Both the position numbers and the translations under genes were made by a program. A DNA stretch of 36,327 bases, taken from contig JBMZCX010000023.1 in NCBI GenBank assembly GCA_049613795.1, forward strand, positions 1 through 36,327. The letters are read 5' to 3'. This document shows, piece by piece, positions 14,010-22,790 of the stretch (the stretch's first letter is position 1; every line of letters starts with the position of its first letter). This DNA is from Thalassotalea_B sp049613795 (GTDB lineage Bacteria > Pseudomonadota > Gammaproteobacteria > Enterobacterales > Alteromonadaceae). The notes under the pieces were generated by a model. It was not told the DNA's origin, ran no database searches, and saw nothing but the letters and a program-made list of their open reading frames with translations.

Positions 14010-15680
14010 ATGTCGGAAGCTGAAAACCGTCCTACCAATTTTATTCGTCAAATTATCGATGCTGATTTAGAAAGTGGTAAACATAATCTAATACAAACAC
14101 GTTTTCCGCCAGAGCCAAACGGCTACCTGCATATTGGTCATGCTAAAGCAATTTGTTTGAACTTTGGTATAGCGCAAGACTATAAAGGCTTATGTAATTT
14201 ACGCTTTGACGACACTAACCCAGAAAAAGAAGACATTGACTATGTTCACTCAATTCAAAAAGATGTGTCGTGGTTAGGTTATGAATGGGCGGGCGATGTA
14301 CATTACTCGTCAGAATATTTTGACCAATTATACGGCTATGCCGTTGAGCTTATCGAAAAAGGCTTAGCTTATGTTTGTTTTTTAAATGGCGAAGAAACGC
14401 GAGAATATCGTGGTACGCTAAACAAACCAGGTAAAAACAGCCCATATCGTGATACCTCTGTTGCAGAAAATCTCGCTTTATTTGAAAAAATGCGTAACGG
14501 CGAGTGCAAAGAAGGTGAGTGTTCTTTACGTGCAAAAATAGACATGAGCTCAAGCTTTATGTGCATGCGAGACCCTATTATTTATCGTGTTAAGTTTGTG
14601 CATCATCACCAAACAGGCGATAAATGGTGTATTTACCCAATGTACGACTTTACCCACTGTATTTCTGATGCCATTGAAAACGTTAGCCATTCATTATGTA
14701 CGTTAGAGTTTCAAGATAACCGTCGTTTATACGACTGGGTAATTGACAATATCTCGATTGAGTCTCGCCCTCGTCAGTACGAATTTTCTCGTTTGAATCT
14801 TGAATATACGGTAATGAGCAAACGTAAATTAAATGACCTAGTAACCGAAAATTTAGTCAGCGGTTGGGACGACCCTCGTATGCCAACTATAGCGGCATTT
14901 CGTCGTCGTGGTTATACGCCAGCGTCGTTACGTGAATTTACTAAGCGTATTGGCGTAACTAAAATGGACAATACCGTTGAAATGGGTGTATTAGAGGCGT
15001 GTATTCGTGAAGACTTAAACGACAATGCGCCGCGTGCTATGGCCGTGCTTGACCCAATTAAATTAGTGATTGAAAACTACCCTGAAGACAAAACGGAAGA
15101 GCTAACCGTTAAAAACCATCCAAGTGATGAAAGCCAAGGCACCCGTATTGTGCCTTTTGCAAAAGAAATATTAATTGAAGCAGAAGACTTTAGAGAAGAA
15201 GCCAATAAGAAGTATAAGCGTTTAGTTATTGATAAAGCGGTACGTTTACGTGGTGCTTATGTGGTTACCGCAACACGTTGCGATAAAGACGACGAAGGTA
15301 ATGTTACTACGGTTTACTGTAATTACGATCCTGAAACATTAGGAAAAAACCCAACTGATGGCACTAAACCTAAAGGTGTTATTCATTGGGTAAGTGCACA
15401 ACATGCAGTTAATGCTACGGTGCGTTTATACGATCGTTTATTTACTGTGCCAAACCCAGGTGCAGCAGAAGACTTTCATGCAGTAATGAACCCTGAGTCA
15501 TTAGTGGTAATTGAAAATGCTAAAGTGGAGCCTTACTTAGTTAACGCTAAACCTGAACAAGCATTTCAGTTTGAACGCCAAGGCTATTTTTGTTTAGACA
15601 ACAAAGATGCGAGCGAAGGTAACTTAGTGTTTAACCGTACTGTAGGGTTACGAGATACTTGGGCAAAAATTGCCAACTAG
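14010..15680 (+). CDS. glnS: Glutaminyl-tRNA synthetase
   Basis: This 556-residue cytoplasmic class I enzyme charges tRNA-Gln with glutamine. The ATP-binding HIGH motif is in PEPNGYLHIGHAK (about residues 34-46) and the KMSKS equivalent is VMSKRK (about 269-274). The anticodon-binding beta-barrels occupy the last 200 residues. Length and motifs match E. coli GlnS (554 residues), including the bacterial catalytic core FDDTNPEKE. AGAGG about 8 bases upstream supports the start. It is a single-gene unit with an extended -10 promoter and a strong terminator downstream. Confidence 0.97.
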   Translation: MSEAENRPTNFIRQIIDADLESGKHNLIQTRFPPEPNGYLHIGHAKAICLNFGIAQDYKGLCNLRFDDTNPEKEDIDYVHSIQKDVSWLGYEWAGDVHYSSEYFDQLYGYAVELIEKGLAYVCFLNGEETREYRGTLNKPGKNSPYRDTSVAENLALFEKMRNGECKEGECSLRAKIDMSSSFMCMRDPIIYRVKFVHHHQTGDKWCIYPMYDFTHCISDAIENVSHSLCTLEFQDNRRLYDWVIDNISIESRPRQYEFSRLNLEYTVMSKRKLNDLVTENLVSGWDDPRMPTIAAFRRRGYTPASLREFTKRIGVTKMDNTVEMGVLEACIREDLNDNAPRAMAVLDPIKLVIENYPEDKTEELTVKNHPSDESQGTRIVPFAKEILIEAEDFREEANKKYKRLVIDKAVRLRGAYVVTATRCDKDDEGNVTTVYCNYDPETLGKNPTDGTKPKGVIHWVSAQHAVNATVRLYDRLFTVPNPGAAEDFHAVMNPESLVVIENAKVEPYLVNAKPEQAFQFERQGYFCLDNKDASEGNLVFNRTVGLRDTWAKIAN

Positions 15681-15705
15681 CTTTTAATTAAACCCTTAAA
15701 ATATC

Positions 15706-15747
15706 AATAAGCCGCTACTTCTTTAGAGAACTAGCGGCTTATTTATT
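15706..15747 (+). terminator. Intrinsic terminator of glnS
   Basis: AATAAGCCGCTA and TAGCGGCTTATT form a perfect 12-bp stem around a 14-base loop, 25 bp after the glnS stop, followed by TTATT. Its A/T-flanked GC core and location are classical. Confidence 0.85.
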
Positions 15748-15843
15748 GGGCACTCTTTCAATTTATAATGATAAATGTAACACTTAGTCTTAAACTCATA
15801 GCAATATTATCTTATTAAAAAATAAGGCGGTCTGCATACTTAA

Positions 15844-16851
15844 ATGAATAAAAAATATTATATAACATTGCTGTGTACATTTTTATTATGCGTCATCATT
15901 CCAAGTGTTTATCATTATTTGTCTTTAAATAATGATAATAATGTCCAATATACTGAAACAGTTTATCACTTTGAAAATGTGCAAGGGCCGATTCAACCCA
16001 TTCCTCGCTCCCTTATTATTGATACAGACTGGTTAGTTTTAGGAAAAGCGCTTTTTCATAGCCCGTTACTATCAAAAGACAATACCATTTCATGTGCATC
16101 TTGCCACATGGTTAACTTTGGTGGTGATGACGGTTTTCCTGTTTCAACAGGCATTAATAATGCGCAAGGCAACCGAAACTCTCCAACCGTTTTAAACGCC
16201 ACGTTTAATTTCAGGCAGTTTTGGGACGGGCGAGCAAGCACTTTAGCAGAGCAAGCCGCGGGGCCTATTCACAATCCGGTAGAAATGGGCACAGCCTGGC
16301 ATGAGGTTATTCCGAAGTTAGAGCAAGATAGCTACTTTAATCAAACATTTAATCGACTCAGTATTTCAGGTGTTAGCGCTGAAAATATTATAAAAGCGAT
16401 AACCGTATATGAAGAGTCGTTAATTACCCCTAATTCGCCAATTGACAACTTTCTTTTGGGCGACAAAAATGCGTTAACTACGCAGCAGAAAAGGGGGTTA
16501 GAACTATTTATTAATTATGGTTGCGCAACGTGCCATCAAGGCCGAAATATTGGTGGAAATATTTACCAAAAATTGGGACGTATCAATAATATTCCAAAGG
16601 CACTTACTTTAGACAAAGGCCGTTTTGAAGTAACAAATAATACGGCCGATGAATATATTTTTAAAGTACCTACATTACGCAATATTGCAGACACAGCGCC
16701 TTATTTTCATAACGGCAGTATCGATAACTTGCCTGATGCAGTTCGTATAATGGCAAGATCACAATTAGGACGAGAGCTTAACAATGATGACGTTGACGAT
16801 ATTGTAGCGTTATTACATGCTTTCAGTGCGAACGTACTGGAGGTGAAATAA
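15844..16851 (+). CDS. Di-haem cytochrome c peroxidase / MauG-family protein
   Basis: This 335-residue periplasmic protein is anchored or exported by an N-terminal hydrophobic segment (residues 5-22). Two CxxCH haem c sites, CASCH (84-88) and CATCH (227-231), mark the di-haem peroxidase/MauG family. Supporting motifs are FWDGR (126-130) and VPTLRN plus TAPYFHNGS (275-292), where a distal or ligand residue is expected. The family reduces hydrogen peroxide or performs oxidative protein modification; which applies here is not decided by the sequence. A GGAGG near its end serves the next gene, a hybrid histidine kinase that starts 2 bp after its stop. The two are therefore an operon, pointing to a role in redox or peroxide sensing (inference). 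Confidence 0.92.
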   Translation: MNKKYYITLLCTFLLCVIIPSVYHYLSLNNDNNVQYTETVYHFENVQGPIQPIPRSLIIDTDWLVLGKALFHSPLLSKDNTISCASCHMVNFGGDDGFPVSTGINNAQGNRNSPTVLNATFNFRQFWDGRASTLAEQAAGPIHNPVEMGTAWHEVIPKLEQDSYFNQTFNRLSISGVSAENIIKAITVYEESLITPNSPIDNFLLGDKNALTTQQKRGLELFINYGCATCHQGRNIGGNIYQKLGRINNIPKALTLDKGRFEVTNNTADEYIFKVPTLRNIADTAPYFHNGSIDNLPDAVRIMARSQLGRELNNDDVDDIVALLHAFSANVLEVK

Positions 16852-16852
16852 A

Positions 16853-19180
16853 ATGAGTAGGCTTAAATATACAGCGGAGCTGTTGTGTTTGCTGCTTTTT
16901 TTATGCTGCGCTTTTATGTATGGGCATTTTATTCGGCATAGCGACGAACTAACCAAGCAGCTTGACGTTTTATTAACGTTAGAGTCGTCGTTACCTAAAC
17001 ATCAAATACAGATATTAAATGCTAATTTTAGCGATCAATTACACTATGATAACTTTGCACAATTACAGTCTGAAATAGAAAAAACATTGTTTGAGCCATC
17101 GTTAGCTCCACAGTTAAAAAATTTACTCAAGCGTTATACCGACACAGCATTAAATTATATTCAATTAGTGACGATGCTAAAAACGTCGCAGCGTTTAGTG
17201 AGCAAGCAAGCGCTAAATGAAAATGCTGCGTTAACCCAGATCATTGATGATATTCGTATTGAGTTATTCTCATTTATCACCTTACCTAATGAAACGACTC
17301 AAAAAAATATTTTAACATTGATTAACCGTGCTGAGTTACACGAAAAAAGTGATAACAATGCCCAATATTGGCAGCTATTTAAATTACATACTCTTTTTTT
17401 AGTCAATAACATTGAACAAACGGCAGAATATCGGCAACGCTTAATTACGCTACCTGTTATACGTCAAACTCTATTAAGTATTGGTGATAAAAACACCGCG
17501 CTTAAGGCGGAGCAAAGCAACAAAATATTTAGTGGAGTTGGCATGGCTTTGTCGATGCTATTTATTTTTATTGTCATATTAAAACGCCAACAAATTCAGT
17601 TAAAAGAAACGTCTCAAGCGCATAAAAAAGCGGCTGAGGTGAAAACACAATTTCTTGCTAACATGTCACATGAAATTCGAACACCAATGACAGGAATTAT
17701 TGGTTTAGTCGATCTGTGTTTACAAACGCCTTTAAATGCAGAGCAACAAAGTTATTTAGAAAAGGTGCAGTTTTCGTCATCGTCTTTATTAACGATTATT
17801 AATGATATTCTTGATTTTTCAAAAATAGAGTCAGGTAAGTTATATATAGAGAAAGTTCCTGTAGTACATGACAAGTTAATTGATAATTTAAATGTAATGC
17901 TTGGACGCGTTGCTGAAGAAAAAAACATAGAATTAATTTTTGATATAGATCCTAATATTCCTAGCAGTATAGTGACAGATCCGGTCAGATTGAATCAAAT
18001 ATTGTTAAATTTATTGTCTAACGCCGTTAAGTTTACCGAACATGGGCATGTTGTTTTACGAGCGTCAATTATTTCAAAAGCTGCTGGCTCTCACCTGCTG
18101 TATCAAATAGAAGATACGGGCATTGGTTTATCTAACGAGCAGCAGTCACGATTGTTCCAACGTTTTTCACAGGCTGATGATTCCACTACCCGAAAATATG
18201 GTGGTACAGGGCTAGGTTTGGCTATTTCTAAATTACTGGTTGATTTAATGAAAGGCGATATTGGCGTTGAAAGTGAATTAGGAAAAGGCGCTACTTTTAA
18301 TGTGAGTATTCCTTTAGTGAGTACTCCTGATGCCGTAGTACCTTTAACTAATAAACAATACAACGGGCTTAATTTGTTGTTAATTGAAGATACCAAACAA
18401 ACGCAGTATGTGGCGAAGAAAATGGCAGCCTATTTAGGCGTAAATATTGATGTTTGTGCAACGGTTACTGAAGCAAAAGCGCTCTGCAGCAAAACACAAT
18501 ATGATATTGCCTTAGTGGATTGGAATTTAAAAGAAGAATGCGGTTTAGACTTCATCTCTAGTATTTATAATGAGCCGCATTGTCCTAAGTCTTTAGTTGT
18601 TTGTAGTGCTTACAGTAAAGCGTATATTGAAGAAAATTCAGCGGTAAATTACAACCTAAAATATTTAGCAAAACCATTTACTTTAGCAAAATTTGAGCAG
18701 TTATTAAAAACTGGGGCGATTGAACACCAGCAAGAATTTTTAACTGCTCGAATTGATAATACCGCCTCTGAAGCCGACACTACGCCAACGATAGCTCCCT
18801 CAGTACCGTCATCGGCTATTTTGTTAGCTGAAGACAATAAAATTAATCAAATAGTCGCGACTAAATTACTGCAAAGTTTAGGCTTGCACGTTGATGTTGC
18901 CGAAAATGGCGAAGAAGCGATTAAAAAAATAGAGCAAGGGAGCTACACTGTGGTGCTTATGGATATTCAAATGCCTATCATGGATGGTAAAGAAGCAACC
19001 ATACAACTGCGTAAAAAACACCCTCCTGAAGAGTTAACAATTATTGCACTAACGGCAAATATTACTGAAGAAGAAATTAATGAGTATCAGTCGATCGGTA
19101 TGGATGGCCATTTAGGCAAGCCTTACGAATTAGAAAAAATGAAAGAAGCGCTAGGTCAACATTTTAATTTAACCGTGTAA
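16853..19180 (+). CDS. Hybrid sensor histidine kinase with two receiver domains
   Basis: This 775-residue membrane kinase has an N-terminal segment (about 8-25) and a second one (about 228-244) that enclose a helical periplasmic sensor of about 200 residues with no recognised ligand fold. The HisKA domain carries His273 in MSHEIRTPMTG. The ATPase domain has the N box LLNLLSNAVKFTEHG, DTGIGLS and GTGLGLAIS. Receiver 1 (about 505-620) has IEDT and the phospho-acceptor in LVDWN. Receiver 2 (about 655-770) has AEDNKINQ and LMDIQMPIMDG. There is no HPt domain, so a separate phosphotransfer protein is implied. GGAGGTGAAATAAAATG places its start within the end of the peroxidase gene's ribosome-binding context, indicating coupled expression. 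Confidence 0.93.
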   Translation: MSRLKYTAELLCLLLFLCCAFMYGHFIRHSDELTKQLDVLLTLESSLPKHQIQILNANFSDQLHYDNFAQLQSEIEKTLFEPSLAPQLKNLLKRYTDTALNYIQLVTMLKTSQRLVSKQALNENAALTQIIDDIRIELFSFITLPNETTQKNILTLINRAELHEKSDNNAQYWQLFKLHTLFLVNNIEQTAEYRQRLITLPVIRQTLLSIGDKNTALKAEQSNKIFSGVGMALSMLFIFIVILKRQQIQLKETSQAHKKAAEVKTQFLANMSHEIRTPMTGIIGLVDLCLQTPLNAEQQSYLEKVQFSSSSLLTIINDILDFSKIESGKLYIEKVPVVHDKLIDNLNVMLGRVAEEKNIELIFDIDPNIPSSIVTDPVRLNQILLNLLSNAVKFTEHGHVVLRASIISKAAGSHLLYQIEDTGIGLSNEQQSRLFQRFSQADDSTTRKYGGTGLGLAISKLLVDLMKGDIGVESELGKGATFNVSIPLVSTPDAVVPLTNKQYNGLNLLLIEDTKQTQYVAKKMAAYLGVNIDVCATVTEAKALCSKTQYDIALVDWNLKEECGLDFISSIYNEPHCPKSLVVCSAYSKAYIEENSAVNYNLKYLAKPFTLAKFEQLLKTGAIEHQQEFLTARIDNTASEADTTPTIAPSVPSSAILLAEDNKINQIVATKLLQSLGLHVDVAENGEEAIKKIEQGSYTVVLMDIQMPIMDGKEATIQLRKKHPPEELTIIALTANITEEEINEYQSIGMDGHLGKPYELEKMKEALGQHFNLTV

Positions 19181-19314
19181 CCATACAGTCATTTATCATG
19201 TTTGAGCGTTCTACAACGGCGAATTAATGGTGGTATTCACAACTGCGTCGGGTAACATAACTATTATTTAACAATTAACATTACAACTACCTCTTTTAGG
19301 TTAAGGCCAATTAT

Positions 19315-19881
19315 ATGAAACATTTTCTATTTGTTCTTTTTATCAGTGTATTTTCTCACTCAGCATTTGCAGAGCAGCCATTAACCAAAGCATTAACTGA
19401 ACAGTACTTTAGCGCGATTAATTACGTAGAAAAAATACAAAAGAAATACCCTGAACTTGCACAAGCGATGAACGGTTTATCATTTAACGATAAAGATAAA
19501 TTTTTATCGACAGTTAAAACTTTTTCTTCTTATACAGAAATCGACTCAGCAATAAAAACGACAGGGCTAAGTGGTGGTGTTGAACAACTTTATGACTTAA
19601 GCGTACGCATTATGGGTGGTGTTATGTCTGCTCAAATGGAAAAAATGCCAGAGGGAACAAATGTTGACAGTTTGCTTGCGATGAAGCAGAAAGCCGTGAC
19701 AGAAATGAAAAATGCCAATATGCCTAAAGCGATGCAAGAAAAGCTGCTAAAAACATTAAAAGAGCAAGAAGCTAACTTAGTGAATATGGCCGAGTTAAGT
19801 AAAAAGGCTTCAACTGAAGATAAAGTATTTGTGAAAGAAAACCTAAGTTGGATCATGCAAAATTTACCGAAAGGTGAATAA
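19315..19881 (+). CDS. Periplasmic hypothetical protein
   Basis: This 188-residue protein has a clear signal peptide (LFVLFISVFSHSAFAEQ, cleavage likely after SAFA). The mature part is predicted to be mostly helical and is charged, with many Lys, Glu and Met residues (MSAQMEKMPEG, MKNANMPKAMQEKLLKTLKEQE) and no cysteines or catalytic motif. The start has TTAAGG about 9 bases upstream. It follows the hybrid kinase after 134 bp with no clear terminator between, so it could be read from the same transcript, though an own promoter is equally possible. I do not recognise a family. A structural or sensor-accessory role in the periplasm cannot be tested from sequence. Confidence 0.7.
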   Translation: MKHFLFVLFISVFSHSAFAEQPLTKALTEQYFSAINYVEKIQKKYPELAQAMNGLSFNDKDKFLSTVKTFSSYTEIDSAIKTTGLSGGVEQLYDLSVRIMGGVMSAQMEKMPEGTNVDSLLAMKQKAVTEMKNANMPKAMQEKLLKTLKEQEANLVNMAELSKKASTEDKVFVKENLSWIMQNLPKGE

Positions 19882-19962
19882 TCATTTTCATAGTATAAAA
19901 CGCTTACGTGGCAACTGTATAAGCAAGTGAACCCCATAACTGTAGATGGGCTAATAATGAGT

Positions 19963-19996
19963 ATCCATTACAATAAACATACTGATTTTAATGGAT
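19963..19996 (+). terminator. Weak hairpin before the EamA gene
   Basis: ATCCATTA and TAATGGAT form an 8-bp AT-rich stem with an 18-base loop, followed by TTTAG. It lies between the hypothetical gene and the transporter gene. The low GC content makes efficient termination doubtful. Confidence 0.25.
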
Positions 19997-20014
19997 TTTA
20001 GTCGTTAGCCCTTT

Positions 20015-20905
20015 ATGAACATTCCCTTTAAAAAACTCATTCCTTTTGCTTTTGTCTTATTGTGGAGTACTGGCTTTATTGGTGCTAAATATGGCTTACC
20101 GTATGCTGGCACAGGCGACTTCTTAAGTTTACGTGGTGTTGGCAATATTGCTGTTTTTTTACTGCTGATTTTTGCATTAAAACAACCTCGGCTGACAATA
20201 AAGCAAATTTTTCATTCAATGGTGACCGGGCTTCTCATTCATGGTGCTTATTTAGGCGGTGTTTTTGGTGCGATAGAGCAGGGGATTTCAGCAGGGGTAA
20301 CAGCAATTGTTGTGGGGTTACAACCTCTGTTAACTGCTTTTATCGCAATGTATTTATTTAAAGAGTCGTTAAATAAAAAGCAATGGTTGGCGTTAGGGAT
20401 TGGCGTATTAGGTATTGCTTTAGTGGTATTGAACCAAGTCGGTTTATCAAAAGTTAGCAGTAGTGCATTAATGTGTACGATTATTGCTTTATTTGGTATT
20501 ACCTTAGGGACGCTTTATCAAAAGCGCTTTTGTCAAAATCAGCCCTTGTTACCTTCAATGCTGTGGCAATATATTGCAAGCTTAGCGGTGTTTTTAATCA
20601 TTTCATTTTCTCAGTCGGCCCCTGAGGTTAATTGGAACAATGAATTTATATTCGCCTTGTTGTGGCTGATTATCGCATTGTCGGTAATTTCAATTTTATT
20701 ATTGTTATATATGATTGAGCATGGCGCGGCATCAAAAGTCAGTAGTTATTTTTATTTGGTACCACCTGCAACGGCTATCGAAGCGTGGTTACTCTTCGAT
20801 GAAACCCTGTCAATAATAAGCCTATTTGGCATGGCATTATGTGTGTGTAGCGTTTATGTGTTAACGAATAAAGTAGCTAAAAGTAAAAGTAAAAGTAAAA
20901 AATAA
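20015..20905 (+). CDS. EamA-family (DMT superfamily) inner-membrane transporter
   Basis: This 296-residue protein consists of about ten hydrophobic helices in two repeated EamA halves, the layout of drug/metabolite transporters. The first half opens with FVLLWSTGFIGAKYGLPYA, a typical DMT start, and each half ends in a GIxxL-type helix (GIGVLGIALVVLNQVG; FGMALCVCSVYVLT). The C-terminal tail is a run of KSK units, encoded by a short AAAAGT repeat. Substrates of the family include metabolites, amino acids and toxic compounds; none can be assigned here. It precedes the broken yceM-type gene by 20 bp, suggesting that the two were one transcription unit. Confidence 0.88.
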   Translation: MNIPFKKLIPFAFVLLWSTGFIGAKYGLPYAGTGDFLSLRGVGNIAVFLLLIFALKQPRLTIKQIFHSMVTGLLIHGAYLGGVFGAIEQGISAGVTAIVVGLQPLLTAFIAMYLFKESLNKKQWLALGIGVLGIALVVLNQVGLSKVSSSALMCTIIALFGITLGTLYQKRFCQNQPLLPSMLWQYIASLAVFLIISFSQSAPEVNWNNEFIFALLWLIIALSVISILLLLYMIEHGAASKVSSYFYLVPPATAIEAWLLFDETLSIISLFGMALCVCSVYVLTNKVAKSKSKSKK

Positions 20906-20925
20906 AAACTATAAGTGAGAAATAA

Positions 20926-21850
20926 GTGACATCATTACGAATTGCGATGATAGGATTAGGCGATATTGCGCAAAAAGCCTATTTACCTATTTTGGCGGCG
21001 CATGCTAGCGTAACGCCTGTGTTATGTACACGAAATCAAGCAACGCTAGCGCAGCTTACTAAAAAATATCGAATTAATGAGCACTACAGCGATATTAACC
21101 AATTAATTGCCAGCCAGCCTGATGCCGTTATGGTGCATACTTCAACAGCGAGCCACTTTAGCATTGCTAAATGCAGGTATTGCTACTTTTGTTGATAAAC
21201 CCATAAGCTATGATATTAATGAGTGTGAACAATTAATCGCCTTAGCAAGGGCGAGTAATACGCCACTATACCTTGGTTTTAATCGTCGATTTGCACCTAA
21301 AATTGCTCAGCTAGCCAGTGCGCCTATCTCTCATTTGCGTTGGCAAAAAAATAGGATTAATTTGCCAGATAAACCTGACGCCTTAATTTTTAATGACTTT
21401 ATTCATGTGGTTGATGGTTTGTGCTTTCTTGCAGGCAAAGACATCGAGCAGTTAAAAAACTTACAAGTATTTGGCCAGTTTACTGAACAGTATTCTAAAC
21501 AGCTTCTCGCCAATATTCGGTTTTCGTTTGAATGTGGCCAACGCGTATTTGAAGGTAGCATGAACAGGCTATCAGGTACGACGGAAGAAATTATTGAAGC
21601 ATTCGGTCATAATGAAAAATATGTTATTGAAGGTTTAACAACGGGACAGCATTATCAAAATGGTGAAGTATCACCCATAGGGTTTTCTGACTGGGACAGC
21701 TATTTATACAGTAGAGGTTTCGTTGATATGATGGACGACTGGCTTAAGGTTATTCAACAGGGCCATTCAAACGAACATCAATTAAAACAAATAGAAACAT
21801 CACATCAGCTTTGTCAGCAAATAATAGAAAAGCTACCGATTGCTGGCTAA
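20926..21850 (+). pseudogene. YceM/MviM-type Gfo/Idh/MocA oxidoreductase, broken by a small deletion
   Basis: The reading begins at GTG 20926 with MTSLRIAMIGLGDIAQKAYLP, a Rossmann NAD(P)-binding start. It goes to VMVHTSTASHF and then runs into a stop at 21195. In the next frame, from about 21164, the same protein continues as LLNAGIATFVDKP, GFNRRFAP and a C-terminal domain ending at 21850. In E. coli YceM, as I recall it, five residues separate ASHF from LLNAG; here four bases do, so an 11-base deletion near 21160 is the simplest explanation. Both parts keep the family motifs, including the catalytic-region DKP, so the decay appears recent unless it is an assembly error. The family reduces or oxidises sugar-like substrates; the YceM substrate is unknown. 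Confidence 0.75.
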
Positions 21851-21874
21851 TAGGCATTGATAGTTTTTCTTTGA

Positions 21875-21908
21875 AAAAGGCGTTAAAACCATTGTTTTAA
21901 CGCCTTTT
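21875..21908. terminator. Bidirectional intrinsic terminator between the yceM-type pseudogene and trpA
   Basis: AAAAGGCGTTAAAAC and GTTTTAACGCCTTTT form a perfect 15-bp stem around CATT. Its A- and T-rich flanks allow it to act in both directions, ending the convergent pseudogene transcript and the trp operon. Confidence 0.9.
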
Positions 21909-21959
21909 CTGTTCTTGAGCACCTAGTGTTAAGCTTGGTACCTAATTTAATAACAGGCG

Positions 21960-22790
21960 CTATAAGTGAGTTGCTGCTTTCATTGCACTAACAAAGTCAT
22001 GCAATTGACTTAACATCGCTTTATTATCGTTTACGTTATTTTCAATAAGTTTAACCACAGCTGAACCGCTAATAGCGCCACTAGCACCAGCATTTAACGC
22101 TTCTTTTACTTGCTCGGGTGCTGAAATACCAAAACCGATAACGGCAGGAGCGGCATTGTTGGCTTTTAATGCGGAAACTAAGTGGTTAGCTGGCGTAGTG
22201 GCTTTAGTTTCAGCGCCAGTAACACCAGCTCGGCTTAATACATAAGTGTAACCTTCGCTATATTTAGCAACGCTAGCTAAGGTTTCTTCACTACCGTTAG
22301 GCGGTGCAATAAAAATAGGGGCAATGCCAGCCGCTAATGCTGCCGCGCGAAATGGCTTGCTTTCTCTTAACGGTAAATCAGCAATAAGCACTGAATCAAC
22401 ACCTGCATTGGCCATATCTTGATAAAAATTATCAAGGCCGCGTGCAAACACTAAATTGCCGTAGAGTAATAAGCCAATCGGGATTTGTGGTGCGTATTCA
22501 CGTACTTGTTTTAAAATATCAATACAAGTGTTGGTATTAACGCCCGCAGATAAAGCACGTATGCCTGCTCGTTGAATAGTTACGCCATCAGCACTAGGAT
22601 CTGAAAATGGAATACCTAATTCTAATGCATCAGCGCCTGCGTCGATTAACGTTTTAATTACTGCGAACGACTGCTCAGGATTTGGGTCACCAATGGTAAC
22701 AAAAGGAATAAATGCGCCTTCATTTTTTTCCGCTAAAGTAGCAAAACATTGTTGATAGCGCTGGCCTACAGCTGAGTTTACTTGGCTCAT
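21960..22790 (-). CDS. trpA: Tryptophan synthase alpha subunit
   Basis: This 276-residue TIM-barrel enzyme splits indole-3-glycerol phosphate into indole and glyceraldehyde 3-phosphate, the step before the last reaction of tryptophan synthesis. The two catalytic acids are visible in the family blocks FIPFVTIGDP (Glu just upstream of it in NEGAFIPF) and LELGIPFSDPSADG (Asp). The phosphate-binding GFGIS and GAISGSAVVK lie near the C-terminus. Length is standard. The ATG overlaps the trpB stop by one base (TAATG), so translation of the two is coupled, matching their tight tunnel-linked complex. It is the last gene of the trp operon, followed by the terminator at 21875-21908. Confidence 0.97.
   Translation of the reverse strand: MSQVNSAVGQRYQQCFATLAEKNEGAFIPFVTIGDPNPEQSFAVIKTLIDAGADALELGIPFSDPSADGVTIQRAGIRALSAGVNTNTCIDILKQVREYAPQIPIGLLLYGNLVFARGLDNFYQDMANAGVDSVLIADLPLRESKPFRAAALAAGIAPIFIAPPNGSEETLASVAKYSEGYTYVLSRAGVTGAETKATTPANHLVSALKANNAAPAVIGFGISAPEQVKEALNAGASGAISGSAVVKLIENNVNDNKAMLSQLHDFVSAMKAATHL

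Noticed and set aside
20880..20902. AAAAGT short tandem repeat at the end of the EamA gene
   Set aside because: Only about four units; it codes for a basic Lys-Ser tail and shows no sign of being a functional contingency repeat.
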